Assembly: GCF_963924245.1 (NCBI RefSeq)
Contig: NC_086288.1
Location: forward strand, 1,531,501 to 1,595,500
From: Chroicocephalus ridibundus
Lineage: Eukaryota; Chordata; Aves; Charadriiformes; Laridae
Length of the DNA: 64,000 nucleotides
Direction: 5' to 3'
In this document: piece by piece, positions 11,001 through 19,627 of the stretch
How the letters are laid out: each line of letters opens with the position of its first letter
How positions within the stretch are numbered: the stretch's first letter is position 1
Program-made: the position numbers and the translations under genes
The notes under the pieces: generated by a model
The model's database searches: none
Told to the model about the DNA's origin: nothing
Seen by the model: only the letters and a program-made list of their open reading frames with translations

Positions 11001-12967
11001 TTATAGAAAGGGATTTAGAATATAAAAAGATAGAAGAAAAGATTCATATGTAAGAAGATATTAAAGTGTGCTATGTCTAAATCCCTGTTCTATAGAATAA
11101 GCGCTAACATAGAAGTCTAAATGCATCTGAGTCTAAATAGATAATATATATTCCCTAAATTGATGTGCGTATGTGTGAATAGATACATTAATGTACATGT
11201 CTATGCTCTCTAAGGTTTTTAAAATGCAAAGAAAGCCTATTTCTACACAGGATTTAGAAACTCTCCCTCCCCTCTTAGCCCCTTGAAGATGTAAAAAGTG
11301 CTTTCCAAAGCTGCCCCTTTTCCCCCTCCCCATTTGGGGCCGATTCCCCCAAAGGGGGCCTTTCCCCCGTGGGGCGGTGCACGCCGAGTGGGAGCTGCTG
11401 CCATGGCACAAAAATACCCCAAAGGCCCCCATTATGGGTCTGTGCCGGGGTGGGGGGGGGTGGGGGGGGCAAACCGACAATTTGGGAGAAAAAACCTGCC
11501 ACTTTGGGGCTCCCGGGAAAGCCAAATCCAGCTGTATTTGCGCAGCTGGAAAGGAAAAAAAAACAACAAAACAACCAAAACGTTTTCATGCAGAAAAGCA
11601 CAAATCCCTGATTTCTATGTTGTTGATCAGGTGCCAGCCCGCGTCCCCGGCGGACTCGCTGCTGTCACCTCCCCGGCCCCGGTGCCCCGCGCGGCGCGAT
11701 GCGGCGTCCCTGGGGCTCGTTCCGGGGCGAACCCCCCTGTTCCGCAGGCCGGTGGTGCGGAGGGGCTGTCTCTCGCAGCCCGGTAAGCGGTCGCCGTGCC
11801 CGGCCGTCCTACGGCGGGCCGAGAGGGGTCCCCGCTCATCGCCCTCATGAGCGCCGAGCGCGGGATAATTAACGGGGTGCCGCCGCCCGGCGCCGCTCCG
11901 ACAGGGGGGGGAGCGGCGCGTGCGCCGTGACGCTGCCCCGCCCCCGCCTTCTTTAGGCCGCCGTCCCCGCTGGCGGGGCCGGGCCGGGACCACCGGGGAG
12001 GCGAGCGAGCCCCTTCGGCCGCGGCGGGGGTGTCTCCTGCGCGATGGCCGCCCGGGGCTGGCGGGGCGGGAAGCTTCAAACCGCCCGCTGCGCCAGGCTG
12101 CCGGGGAGTCGGAGGCGAGCCGGGTCCGGGCAGCCCCGGGGAGTTACCAGAGAGCGGACGGAAGGCAAGGGGGGAAGAAGGCGGACACGCCGCGGGCGCA
12201 GACGCCGGGCGCCTCCCCAGCTCGCCGCGGCTCCGCCGGAGCCTCCCCCATCACGCCCCCGGCCGCGCCGCCCGCCGCCGCCGTGTGCCCCCCGCAGGCA
12301 CTGGCCCACAAGGAGCCGCAGCGGCCGCCGCCCCCGAGCTGCGGGAGCCTCGTCCGCACTCGAAGCTCGGGACCCCAGGGAGCGCTGCGGGGGGGGCGGG
12401 CGGGCAGTGCGCCTGGCTTATTTCGTGCTTTCGCAAACAAATCTCTACAGTTTTTAAGCCGAAAAACCCGTGTTTTGGTGAATCCCCTCCGCCTTCCAGC
12501 CCGCCCTGCCCGGCCGCAGGGCCCCGTCGCCATGGCAACGGTCCCGGCCTCTACCGGAGCGTCCTCGCCATGGCAACCGCTCTGGGGCGCATGCGCGGGA
12601 GAATGGGCCAACCACAGCGCGGGCGCCGCTCTCCCATTGGTCGGATCGCCTCACGGAGGCGGGGCCCGATGGGGACTGACGGCGGCGAAAGACCTCGTTC
12701 TCGCCGTCTGCAGGAGCTGCATCCACTGCCCCAGGAAACTCGGCCGTAACACTCTGCAAAGAGCTGCACACTAAACCAGCAAAAATAAGGAAATGATGGC
12801 CACAGCGTCTGACTCTGGAATGAGCAGGTGAGCGGGATACCATTGTGCTTCTGAGGAAGAGGTCAGCACTGACCTCTCTGATAATTCTTGTTGGCGTTAT
12901 TTGGTTTTCTTTAATTGCAGATGATGACGAGGAACCTGGTGACTACAGGAATGTCCTAGATAGTTGA
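1784..12967 (+). CDS. Hypothetical five-exon gene, 125-aa product, unrecognised
   Basis: Proposed coding exons are 1784-1894, 6259-6338, 9518-9614, 10443-10485 and 12921-12967 (stop TGA 12965-12967). Donors are GTGAGC, GTAAAT, GTACGT and GTGAGT. Each acceptor ends in a good polypyrimidine tract plus TAG or CAG. Exon phases agree throughout (0, 2, 0, 1) and total 378 nt, giving 125 residues and a stop. The start has G at -3 and +4. The N-terminus is Ala/Pro-rich and the C-terminus is acidic (NDDEEPGDYRNVLDS). No domain, signal peptide or membrane segment is evident and I do not recognise the family. Skipping exon 2 gives another open path (NVNWQRFSVV...) that stops in exon 4. The ATG at 1639 opens a different frame that would stop early. 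The splice chain is inferred; a long non-coding transcript with chance open frames remains possible. Confidence 0.4.
3243..3407 (+). other. Candidate alternative terminal exon
   Basis: A long T tract followed by ACAG at 3239-3242 makes a strong acceptor. From 3243 the frame that joins exon 1 in phase 0 stays open for 54 codons and stops at TAA 3405-3407. If used, it would give a roughly 91-aa alternative product with a Cys-rich tail. There is no supporting domain. A stop-free run of this length is not rare by chance, so the call is weak. Confidence 0.15.
5635..5653. repeat. C19 homopolymer tract
   Basis: Nineteen consecutive C residues preceded by a G-rich segment. On the opposite strand this is G19. 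Such tracts are polymorphic, prone to slippage and able to form quadruplex or i-motif structures. It interrupts otherwise ordinary intronic sequence. Confidence 0.9.
6339..9517. other. Intron 2 of the hypothetical gene
   Basis: No gene, RNA gene or mobile element could be supported. Open frames here are short and lack splice or promoter context. Base composition is ordinary for a vertebrate intron. Confidence 0.5.
10486..10660. other. Small GC/CAG-rich cluster just after exon 4
   Basis: Directly after the exon-4 donor the sequence becomes GCN/CGG-rich (GGCAGCGGCGACGGCAGCAG and similar) with many CpGs for about 150 bp. If the exon-4 donor is not used, the reading frame continues into this segment and would encode an Arg/Gln-rich stretch. 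It may be a minor CpG promoter or a retained-exon variant. I cannot decide between these. Confidence 0.3.
10780..10985 (+). repeat. Diverged dispersed repeat, copy 1
   Basis: This segment aligns by eye with 14095-14312 in the same orientation. Shared blocks include CAGGGTTCCC, TGAAAATT, AAAACCT, a GAG-CATTGA-ATA motif and the right-hand block GAGTT-AAAATAAAACCC-GTATCT. The copies are about 3.3 kb apart and clearly diverged, as expected for an old interspersed element. The family is not identified. A CR1-like tail (ATTCTGTGGTTCTATG) lies immediately to the right at about 10985-11000, but the upstream CR1 body is not evident. Confidence 0.5.
11447..11469 (+). other. G-quadruplex-prone tract
   Basis: Runs of 4, 9 and 8 G separated by single T residues. 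It lies roughly 170 bp before CpG island 2, in a stretch also containing alternating short C and G runs (C5-A3-G5 at 11346-11358). This is a strong quadruplex candidate by pattern. Confidence 0.6.
12526..12539. promoter_or_regulatory. RFX X-box palindrome 1
   Basis: GTCGCCATGGCAAC differs by one base from the ideal palindromic X-box GTTGCCATGGCAAC bound by RFX factors. RFX2/RFX3 with FOXJ1 control ciliary genes in vertebrates (established knowledge). A second copy follows 38 bp downstream in the same orientation. Confidence 0.7.
12564..12577. promoter_or_regulatory. RFX X-box palindrome 2
   Basis: CTCGCCATGGCAAC retains the CGCCATGGCAAC core of the X-box, 38 bp from the first copy. The tandem pair is immediately followed by the NRF1 palindrome. 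Paired X-boxes just upstream of a transcription start are typical of cilium-related promoters. Confidence 0.65.
12587..12596. promoter_or_regulatory. NRF1 palindrome
   Basis: GCGCATGCGC is the perfect core of the NRF1 consensus, common in TATA-less CpG promoters. It sits 10 bp after the second X-box. Confidence 0.75.
12636..12665. promoter_or_regulatory. Inverted CCAAT box and GC box
   Basis: ATTGG at 12636-12640 (inside CCCATTGGTCGG) is an NF-Y-type inverted CCAAT box. GGAGGCGGGGC at 12655-12665 is an Sp/KLF-type GC box. Together with the X-boxes and NRF1 site they outline a compact core promoter with a predicted start shortly after 12665. Confidence 0.65.
12666..12827 (+). other. Candidate first exon from CpG island 2
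   Basis: Downstream of the promoter motif cluster the sequence reaches a CAG|GTGAGC donor at 12827/12828. An ATG pair at 12793 and 12796 opens a short frame (MMATASDSGMS) to the donor in phase 2. Joining it to the acceptor at 12920 gives an immediate stop, so this exon would be 5' leader or part of a non-coding transcript unless a different acceptor is used. The left boundary is a guess from the motif positions. Confidence 0.35.
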
Positions 12968-14094
12968 TGTGCTGGTTGTTTTTTTTTGTCCACGGGGAAT
13001 TTAAGACCTCCAGCCCTCTGAAAGCTGAGTGGCCAGGGCTGGGGAGGGGCTGGGAGGGGAGAAGTTTGGGATTTGCAAGGTGGGGGTTTAAAGTTAGAGA
13101 AAGGCAGAGGACTGTCCTGGAGCAGTCCCCTGTGGGCAGGTAAAGGGAGCGGGTTAGTCTTCAGGCAGGGCAGTTCCAGCCTGTGTCTGTTGTGTTGTCT
13201 GTGTGGACTGTCTTCTGTGTCTTAGACCTTCCTTGGGTCTCGATGTCCTCTTTATGCTTGAGGAGCAAGGCCTGTACTTCAGGCACTATCCCAAGAGTCT
13301 TGAATGCCAGCATTCATCGGCATTGCCCCAGTCAGGCGTCGCTTTTCTTGCATTGTAAGCTTAAACAGTAAGTTTCCGGATGGTCCTCATTTGCAGCGTT
13401 GTTATTGGCTGTGTGAGCAGCTCTGTTCTCTAGCCATCCGTTTTCAGTGACTGGGACTTGTTCCCTGCATCCTTAAGTTGTTAGGTCTTGAAGCTGGGCT
13501 TCCTGCACATACATCTTTGCAGTTTTGGAGTTGCTTCTTGTCCCAGGCCATTACATTGTACTAGTTTCCTGGGGTTTCCCTAGAGCCTTCTCGTGTCACC
13601 ATCGTGGTCTCGCAGGTCTTTTTGCCCGACAGTCACTTATGTCGGCGTCATCCTTCTCGCTGAGAGTTTTCTGTCATCTGTGAGGGGCATTGTTTGTAGT
13701 GGTCTGTGCAGTGTGGGTCTGTGCTTGTGTGTGCTTTGGCTTGGAGCTGCTCTGCCCGGTCACGTAGAGTCAGGGGTTGGTGGAACATCTATGGTTAGTT
13801 TGTTGATCTGCCTAGACTGTTGAGGCAAAGGTGGTACAGTCAACTCCCATCGAGTAGCCGTCAGCAGCTTCTGCGGGCAGCTTTTTAATTAATGTTTTAT
13901 TTTTGGGATGAGCAGAGCTATGTGGGAGGGGCTGTTCAGCAGTAGTGAGGCAGACTGCATCTCAGCGATGTTAAGGCTGCTTTGTATGGGGCGTAATGTT
14001 TGTATGTTTAGTTTTTTTTTTTTTAAATGCCAGGCTGTAATTGTACTCCGGATGGTATTTCTAAGGCAAAACAAGACCTTTTTGAGGGGGGTGT
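12968..14094. other. Possible 3' untranslated region, no gene seen
   Basis: Follows the proposed stop codon. No open frame with recognisable content. AATAAA-type hexamers appear only further right, at about 14182 and 14287, inside the second copy of the dispersed repeat, so a 3' end there is possible but unproven. Confidence 0.3.
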
Positions 14095-14312
14095 GTGTGT
14101 CACGCAGGGTTCCCTCCAAAGGAGGCAGTTCACAGCCCAAAAATGCCTGAAAATTCATGCGTGGAATGTGTGTTTATAAAAATAATAAAACCTGTATATA
14201 TGGGCATGAGGCATTGACATAAAGAAAAATTTCTCATTTTCATACATATTGAAAAATATGAGTGTATGTATATAAAAAGGAGTTCAAAATAAAACCCTGT
14301 ATCTACTATATT
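14095..14312 (+). repeat. Diverged dispersed repeat, copy 2
   Basis: Partner of the copy at 10780-10985, same orientation. The two flank CpG island 2 and the last proposed exon. This copy contains two AATAAA hexamers (near 14182 and 14287) that could serve as polyadenylation signals. Confidence 0.5.
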
Positions 14313-14559
14313 ATATAAACAGTGTTATCATATTAAAAGATCTGTCCCATAGACAATTTTTGCCTTCATGGTTCTCTCTCTGTCTGGCTCCCTGTTGCTT
14401 CCTCCTGTCTGGTCTGTAGCCCATAGCTGTTTTCTTTCCCCTGTGGCTCCCTTTCCCAATTTTTCAACCCCAACCTTATCTGCCCTGTAGCCAACGGCTG
14501 TTGTATTTGGTTTAAGTGACAAGGTTTTGTTAGGTGAGTTGCAGGGGCTGCAGGGGTGG

Positions 14560-15093
14560 GTTCTGTGAGAAGACACCAAAAGCTCCTGCCACGTTGGGCA
14601 AAGCCAGCTCAGAGAGGGACCTGCCGCTGGTCAAAGCTGAGCCCATCACCAACACTGGCCGAGAGTGGAGCAGAGAGTCCCTGCAACCCATGGAGGCTCC
14701 CTGTTGGAACAGGAAAAGAGTGCGAGGAGGAAGGAGCAGCAGAGACAATGCGAGGTGAGCTGACCGCAGCCCCGAGTCCCTGTCACCCTGCGTGGTCCGG
14801 GGGGAGGATGTAGAGAAGTCGTGAGTGAAGATGATCCCAGAAAAAAAAAGAGAGGGGTGGTGGGAAGGTGATTTTTAGATTTGTTCTTATTTCTTGTTAT
14901 TTGATTGACAATAAATGAAATGAATTTCCCCAAGTCGAGTCTGTTGTTCTTGTGACTATGAGCACTCTCTTGGTCCTTGTCTCAACCTACAAGCTTTTTC
15001 ATTTTAACTTCTCCTCTTGTCTCGTTGAGGAGGGGCAGCGATAGAGAGGCTGGGGTGGGCAGCCAGGGGCCGGCCAAGGGCAATACACCACAG
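14560..15093 (+). mobile_element. LTR-like interspersed repeat of avian type
   Basis: The block around 14880-14940 (TTGATTGACAATAAATGAAA followed by GAATTTCCCCAAGTCGAGTC) and the downstream segment up to an ACCACA end at 15093 resemble a repeat I recall as frequent in bird transcripts and genomes, probably an ERV LTR. The AATAAA would be its polyadenylation signal. The left part (14560-14760) is also repeat-like and holds no gene. The family name and exact left boundary are not certain. No partner LTR was found in the window. Confidence 0.5.
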
Positions 15094-15109
15094 ATTACTT
15101 CTATTCCGC

Positions 15110-15740
15110 TCCGTCTCTTTGTTTTTTCAGGCTTGACTATGTTTTACCCAATCTCTTTTGAAACTTTATTTCTCCCTTTCCATCCCTTTCTGTTAAATTC
15201 TTGCTTAGGTTTCTTGAACCCAGTTAGTTTTAAAATTTTCTTGATACCTTTCCCTCTCTCTCTCTCTCTCCCCCCAAATTAATTTTAATTTATTTCCCCT
15301 GTTTCTTGTACCCTGTCACTTTTCATAATTGTCTTCCTCCATCTCTTTCTATGCAGTTCTGCGTACCTACCTTTTAACTATTGGATATGATTCTCGTATC
15401 CGGTGCCTTTCAAAATTTTGTGTCTACATCTCCTCCTAGCCACCTCCCTGCCTATCATTCCCAATTCTTCCCTTCCTTTTCTGCACCCTGTCACTTCTTT
15501 CATTTCTCTTTCTACATCTGCCTGTTATTTTTTGCTTATGTTTCTTGTACCCTGTCGCTTTTCAAAAGTTTCTTTCAATGTAGACTTCTGCCTGGGTCCC
15601 TGTTTCTATTTTTTATTTCCTGATGATGTTTCTTTTCCCCTGCTCCTGTGCGTTGTCTCTTATTATCCTGCTGCTCCCTTCCACTTCTCTCTCCTGGTCC
15701 CCGTCTCTCTCATTTATTCCTCCATTTATGTAAAGCCCTA
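15110..15740 (+). repeat. Degenerate pyrimidine-rich tandem repeat
   Basis: About 630 bp of strongly pyrimidine-rich sequence built from a loose repeat. Recognisable starts of the form TTTCTTGTACCCTGTCACTT lie near 15141, 15208, 15301, 15388, 15477 and 15540, with a weaker one near 15625, so the period is about 63-93 bp. A (CT)n microsatellite occurs near 15254-15270. It separates the LTR-like repeat from the truncated gag. Open frames here are low-complexity and not genes. Confidence 0.6.
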
Positions 15741-15743
15741 CAA

Positions 15744-16536
15744 TTAGGGGTGCCCCGACAATTCTTGCATGGTGTCCCCTACAGGAGATCTCCGTATGCT
15801 AGTCCAATCTCTAATTCTGTCCCCCCCTTCAGAAGAAACTCGCCACACGTACTCAACAGCTGACTCTTCTGGCCGCCTCGAATATTTCTCCCTTATTTTT
15901 GTTAACTCGGTTGGTGTCCATGGAACGGTACGCACAGTGGTGTGAATTTCATCATCATCATCAACCGCGGTTTCAGTTTTAACCAGAGGACGTAAAGGAA
16001 AAACTTGGGATTTCAAAGTAAAAGTCCTTTCCTCCTCATCCTCACTATTGGACAAAAAAATCTCCGGTCTGGGTTCCAGAATTTGGATAACACATTAACT
16101 TACGAATTTGTTGGACCTGGGTCGAGGGCTGCATTTTAAGTTGGAGATTTTCACTCCCAAGTCCAGCATTCTGGTTTCCTAAACATTCATTCTCACTCAC
16201 AAGGTTATCGACTTGAGTTCTTAATTTTTCTCTTTTCTCCTTTTGCAAGGCTAGTGATGACTTCAGCACCTCATTCTCCGATTTCAGGGTTGTATATTCT
16301 ACAGCTGAAATCAGATTAGGAGCAGGGGTTTCCCTAGCTTCTTGTTGTGCACAAGATAAACAGGCGCCTAACACAGCACAAATCACACCCTTGCCTTTCC
16401 CCGCTCTGAGCTTTTGTGAAGCCCAACACTCTTCAATACGTTCCACCACTTTCTCTTCATCCTTCCAAAATTTTTGGGCCCACACCTTCCCAGCCTGGGA
16501 AGGGGCACAATCATATTTTTGCAGCAGTTTATCCAT
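15744..16536 (-). pseudogene. gag: Endogenous retroviral gag fragment (broken)
   Basis: Minus-strand frame starting at ATG 16536-16534, right after the primer binding site. The first part is basic and Cys-containing and then forms a heptad-like, Glu/Lys/Leu-rich coiled-coil segment. It stops at about 16045. The second part, in another frame, is acidic (a DDDD run encoded by ATC repeats near 15950) and contains PWTPTELTKIREKYSRRPEE, which I recall as typical of an avian ERV gag. The break falls in a homopolymer of seven T (minus strand) near 16054-16060, consistent with a one-base indel. Homology seems to end near 15805; the remaining codons to 15744 look unrelated. No capsid zinc knuckle, protease or polymerase follows, so the element is truncated and cannot encode a complete Gag. 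Confidence 0.7.
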
Positions 16537-16539
16537 GGC

Positions 16540-16558
16540 AATCCTGCCAACTACGCCA
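16540..16558 (-). other. Retroviral primer binding site, tRNA-Ser type
   Basis: On the minus strand TGGCGTAGTTGGCAGGATT begins with the obligatory TGG. It is complementary, with a single mismatch, to the 3' end of a vertebrate serine tRNA including CCA, as I recall that tRNA. It lies 5 nt after an LTR-like CAACA end (last base 16564) and only 3 nt before the gag ATG. This order (LTR, primer site, gag) sets the orientation of the element. Confidence 0.6.
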
Positions 16559-16563
16559 AATTC

Positions 16564-17527
16564 TGTTGCGAGAAAAGGGGCCAAGCGGTTTTGGCAGAAG
16601 ATAAACCCCCTTGCGTTCTAACACTCCTCACCGAGGTGGGAGGCTAGGTGCGGCTGGGTTTAAATTCTGAGTGATGCCCAATTCAGCACTATCAGTCCAA
16701 TCGCGTTTAATACGTGTTAAACTATTACGATTTGGATACACTAATAGTGGGCTGCACCTTCAGTCTAGTTGTGCTCCTGAACTAGCACGGCCTCTCTCAA
16801 GTTTTGGTCGCGTTCAGTGAGAACGCGAAACGACTAGCTACTGAAACAGCGCAGTTTGTTTAAACAACAGATATACAGGTTCTTTAGGATAGCCGGTGAT
16901 AAATACACTGTCTGCAAAGCACGTGCAAATAAAGATATCGTTAAGTATACAAACGCACGACAAAATTATAAACGATACAGCCTGGCTATAAATGTAGGGT
17001 AGAGATTCTCTAGAGAAATTTCTAAGTCCCCGAGAAAGCGCTCGGTGTAATTGAAGTCTTACCCAAAGGCGTCCCTATGGGGGGGAAGAAAGGCTCAGCC
17101 CATCGACTGATCCCAGAAAACAGCGGTGGAATTCTTCGCGATGGTGTCTTCCCTGACATCCCCTCTCTCTTGGGCTATTTTTATATTATTTTTTTATCTT
17201 CAAAGTGGAGTTTGAGTGACTTTAGTCATATGTACTTTTATTATGATTAATGTACTCAAGGAGGAGTGTTCACGCCTCGGGGGCGGATAGCCTCCGGGAT
17301 GGAGGTGTGTTTTGGTACATTGTGGTGAGCAAAGTTCGCACAAAAGGACAGCATTTCATCAACATTTGACGAAATGTTGGCTCGGGTAGCATGTAGGCCA
17401 CTTATCAGTTCCGTAGTACCGTCTCGTCCCCATATCTGCTATTCATCACAAGGGAAGGCCACGGAACAAGCGCGTTCCGTTCCATCCCTCGTGTAGTTTC
17501 GCAAACAACCTTGTACAGGGAATCACA
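16564..17527 (-). mobile_element. ERV 5' LTR, minus orientation
   Basis: Minus-strand segment ending in CAACA at 16564 next to the primer binding site. A TGTGATT at 17527 is a plausible left end, giving TGT...ACA termini and about 960 bp. TATAAAAATAG near 17180-17190 (minus strand) is a candidate TATA box. The last roughly 100 bp before the CAACA end are also found, in the opposite orientation, at 19655-19760. The outer boundary is uncertain: 17319 (TGTACC) is another candidate start, and the copy at 19.6 kb shares only the right-hand part. Confidence 0.5.
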
Positions 17528-17560
17528 GATGTTGCATTCTTCGTGTGCTAGCTGCGGCTA

Positions 17561-17583
17561 TTCTGAGGTATTCTACCTCAGAA
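17561..17583. other. Perfect 10-bp hairpin at the head-to-head junction
   Basis: TTCTGAGGTA, loop TTC, then TACCTCAGAA: a perfect inverted repeat. It lies between the outer end of the minus-strand LTR and the first env-like codons on the plus strand, exactly where the two proviral pieces of opposite orientation meet. Confidence 0.8.
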
Positions 17584-17639
17584 GCCTCTTGATTTTATGA
17601 CTTTCCTTAATGTGTGAACAATGCAGTATTTTTGTATTC

Positions 17640-19458
17640 TTGGCCAATTTAGTAATTATTCCACAAGAATACACATTGGTTGCTGATTTATCAACGGGTC
17701 TACTCACCACAGGCCAACTGTGATTAAAACCATCTATGTAGACTCTACCAAACCGGACAAATACAACACTGATTGTTACAAAATTATGGAGCCAAATTCA
17801 GATTGCTGGCACAATTTCACTTTCATCAAACCTACAGTAGTGTACTGTATTTGGGGCTACAAGGGCACAGAATTGTTATTTGAATTTATGATTGACTCAA
17901 ATACACCTGAACTTGCTGAAATGAATCCAGAACCTACACCCCCACAAACTCTCAAAGGCTCTCTCTCTCTTCTAAGAGAAAAAAACCCACCTCTCTCTCT
18001 TCTAAGCCCTCCATTAGACTAACTCCTTACATTTTCAACATTGGCCCTTACGTTATTAAACACACAGGTCAACAACAGATACTGTTTAATCCCACATATT
18101 CCCTCAAACGAGCAGAATTGTCAATGCAGATTAAAATCTCTGCCATCAAACCCACCTGCTTACCATTCCTGAGTACATCTTATGCAGAATGGTCAGCATG
18201 GTCACGCAAACGAACTCTTGCCACTTCACACGGACGGAAGAGGGATGCGACTGGTATCTTAGGAACAGGCCTGGGAGTCTTGAATAGTATAGATGCTGAG
18301 ATACTTGCCAACAAACTAGTCACAACCACTACTGATCTGGACAAATTAAGACATCCCCTACAGTCCTCTCTATTAGCATTGGGAAACCACCAACGACTTT
18401 TATTGAATATATTGCCTCAGTGGGAAGAAACGGGTGAAAAAGACCATCAGCTGATCACAGATGCACTTGGTACAACCCAAACCAATGTTTCCTTGGCTCT
18501 TAGTTGTATCCAAGCCCAATTGTGGATGCAATCTATGACAGCCGCAATCATAAGGGAAGGTGAAGAAGGCACCTTGCCCACCGAAATTCGAAAAGTAATA
18601 TGGGATAACGCAATTGAATTTGAGAAAAAATTTCAGTCCAGGTGGTATCTGGTTAATTTCACCTATGATCCCATTGAGAGCAAGGCCACAGCTTTTGTCT
18701 TAACGGTACGCAATGCTTTGGTATACACCATATACCGAATCATTGCGCTGGGGTTGAATCACCAAGGAGCTATACTCTATCCAACACAGCACAGAGGTTG
18801 GGCATGACAAAATGAGACTAAATGGCAAACTGTTGATGTTGACGCATGCGTTTCACGAGACCAACAAGGATTCATTTGTGAGAGTAATACTCTCAAAGCA
18901 CAAGACCTTTGTCTTGACACCAAGCAGAATGTTTGTCACTTTGAGACACATCCCGATGAAACCCCAGAGACTGTGCTTGTATATATTGGGAAAGGGGGCG
19001 TTAGCGTGAGGTCTCCCTGTACTCTTGTATTCATAGATGACATAGTAATCACTCAAATCTTTGTGTTTGAACTTTACTAACACAAAGTTATGGGATGTGA
19101 CTTCAATTATTAACCTCTTGTTACGTCTTTTCAATTGCTACAATCTAATTATACATTGATTTGAGATTTGTTGCCTACCCCTATCGGAATGAATCTCTCC
19201 CTGGTGAAGAAGCTGCTAAAACACAATGAATTGAAGCAACTCTTGAAAGAGGCCCAAGAAAACAGACAGACAACTTTGATTAGCGTCCATCATCAGGTTG
19301 AAGAAAAACACCAAGTGTTGGAAAGAGTCAAGAGAGGCGGAGGACATGGATGGGGAGATACTCTTTTTGGATGGTCACCGACAGTTACAGGACTTTATAA
19401 CAAGATGCTTCACTCTGTTGTTGTTTTACTAATACTCACTGTATTATGCTTCGCTTAG
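17640..19458 (+). pseudogene. env: Endogenous retroviral env fragment (broken)
   Basis: Plus-strand remnant of a surface/transmembrane envelope gene. The left part (about 17640-18022) covers the end of the surface subunit, with Cys and N-glycosylation motifs. After a frame change within 17920-18022 the frame ending at 19458 contains a basic R-K-R cleavage motif near 18240, a hydrophobic Gly/Leu-rich stretch just after it (fusion-peptide position), a Gln/Leu-rich helical region, and a C-terminal membrane-type segment near 19400-19455. Breaks: a frame change near 17715-17720, the one within 17920-18022 (beside a 30-bp-spaced 16-bp direct repeat at 17961 and 17991), and in-frame stops at 18805, 19078, 19111 and 19162. 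The 5' end and all of pol are missing. The family assignment rests on recall of similar env remnants in birds. It cannot make a functional envelope. Confidence 0.7.
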
Positions 19459-19627
19459 ACAATTGTTTTGCATGTTAGACTTTGGATTATGATGAAAAGT
19501 TTAACTCGCTTGATCACTCCGCAAGAAGGATTTCCACTTGATATCCCTCACCACAAGAACACATGTGATCTTTCTTATCAGTGTTGAGTACGTCGACCTT
19601 GAGTGACTGTAGACAAAGGGAGGACAA

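Larger units (their letters stand above)
11640..12720. promoter_or_regulatory. CpG island 2 (probable promoter)
   Basis: About 1.1 kb of very GC- and CpG-rich sequence with sharp edges against AT-rich DNA on both sides. It lies inside intron 4 of the hypothetical gene. The right-hand 200 bp carries a dense set of promoter motifs (two X-boxes, NRF1, CCAAT, GC box). The many overlapping open frames here on both strands are products of the GC content, not separate genes. Confidence 0.75.

Noticed and set aside
12793..12827. Start of a coding gene (MMATASDSGMS)
   Set aside because: Joining to the only nearby strong acceptor (12920) gives an immediate stop; retained only as a leader-exon candidate.
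11586..12843. Overlapping 70-284-codon frames on both strands in CpG island 2
   Set aside because: High GC content removes stop codons in all frames; composition is Ala/Arg/Pro/Gly-rich with no domain.
15381..15747. Hydrophobic open frames of 80-114 codons
   Set aside because: Phe/Leu/Ser-rich translations of pyrimidine-rich repeat sequence; low complexity, not membrane proteins.
18812..19134. Separate small genes on either strand inside the env remnant
   Set aside because: They are out-of-frame or antisense shadows of the env frame that continues past the stop at 18805.
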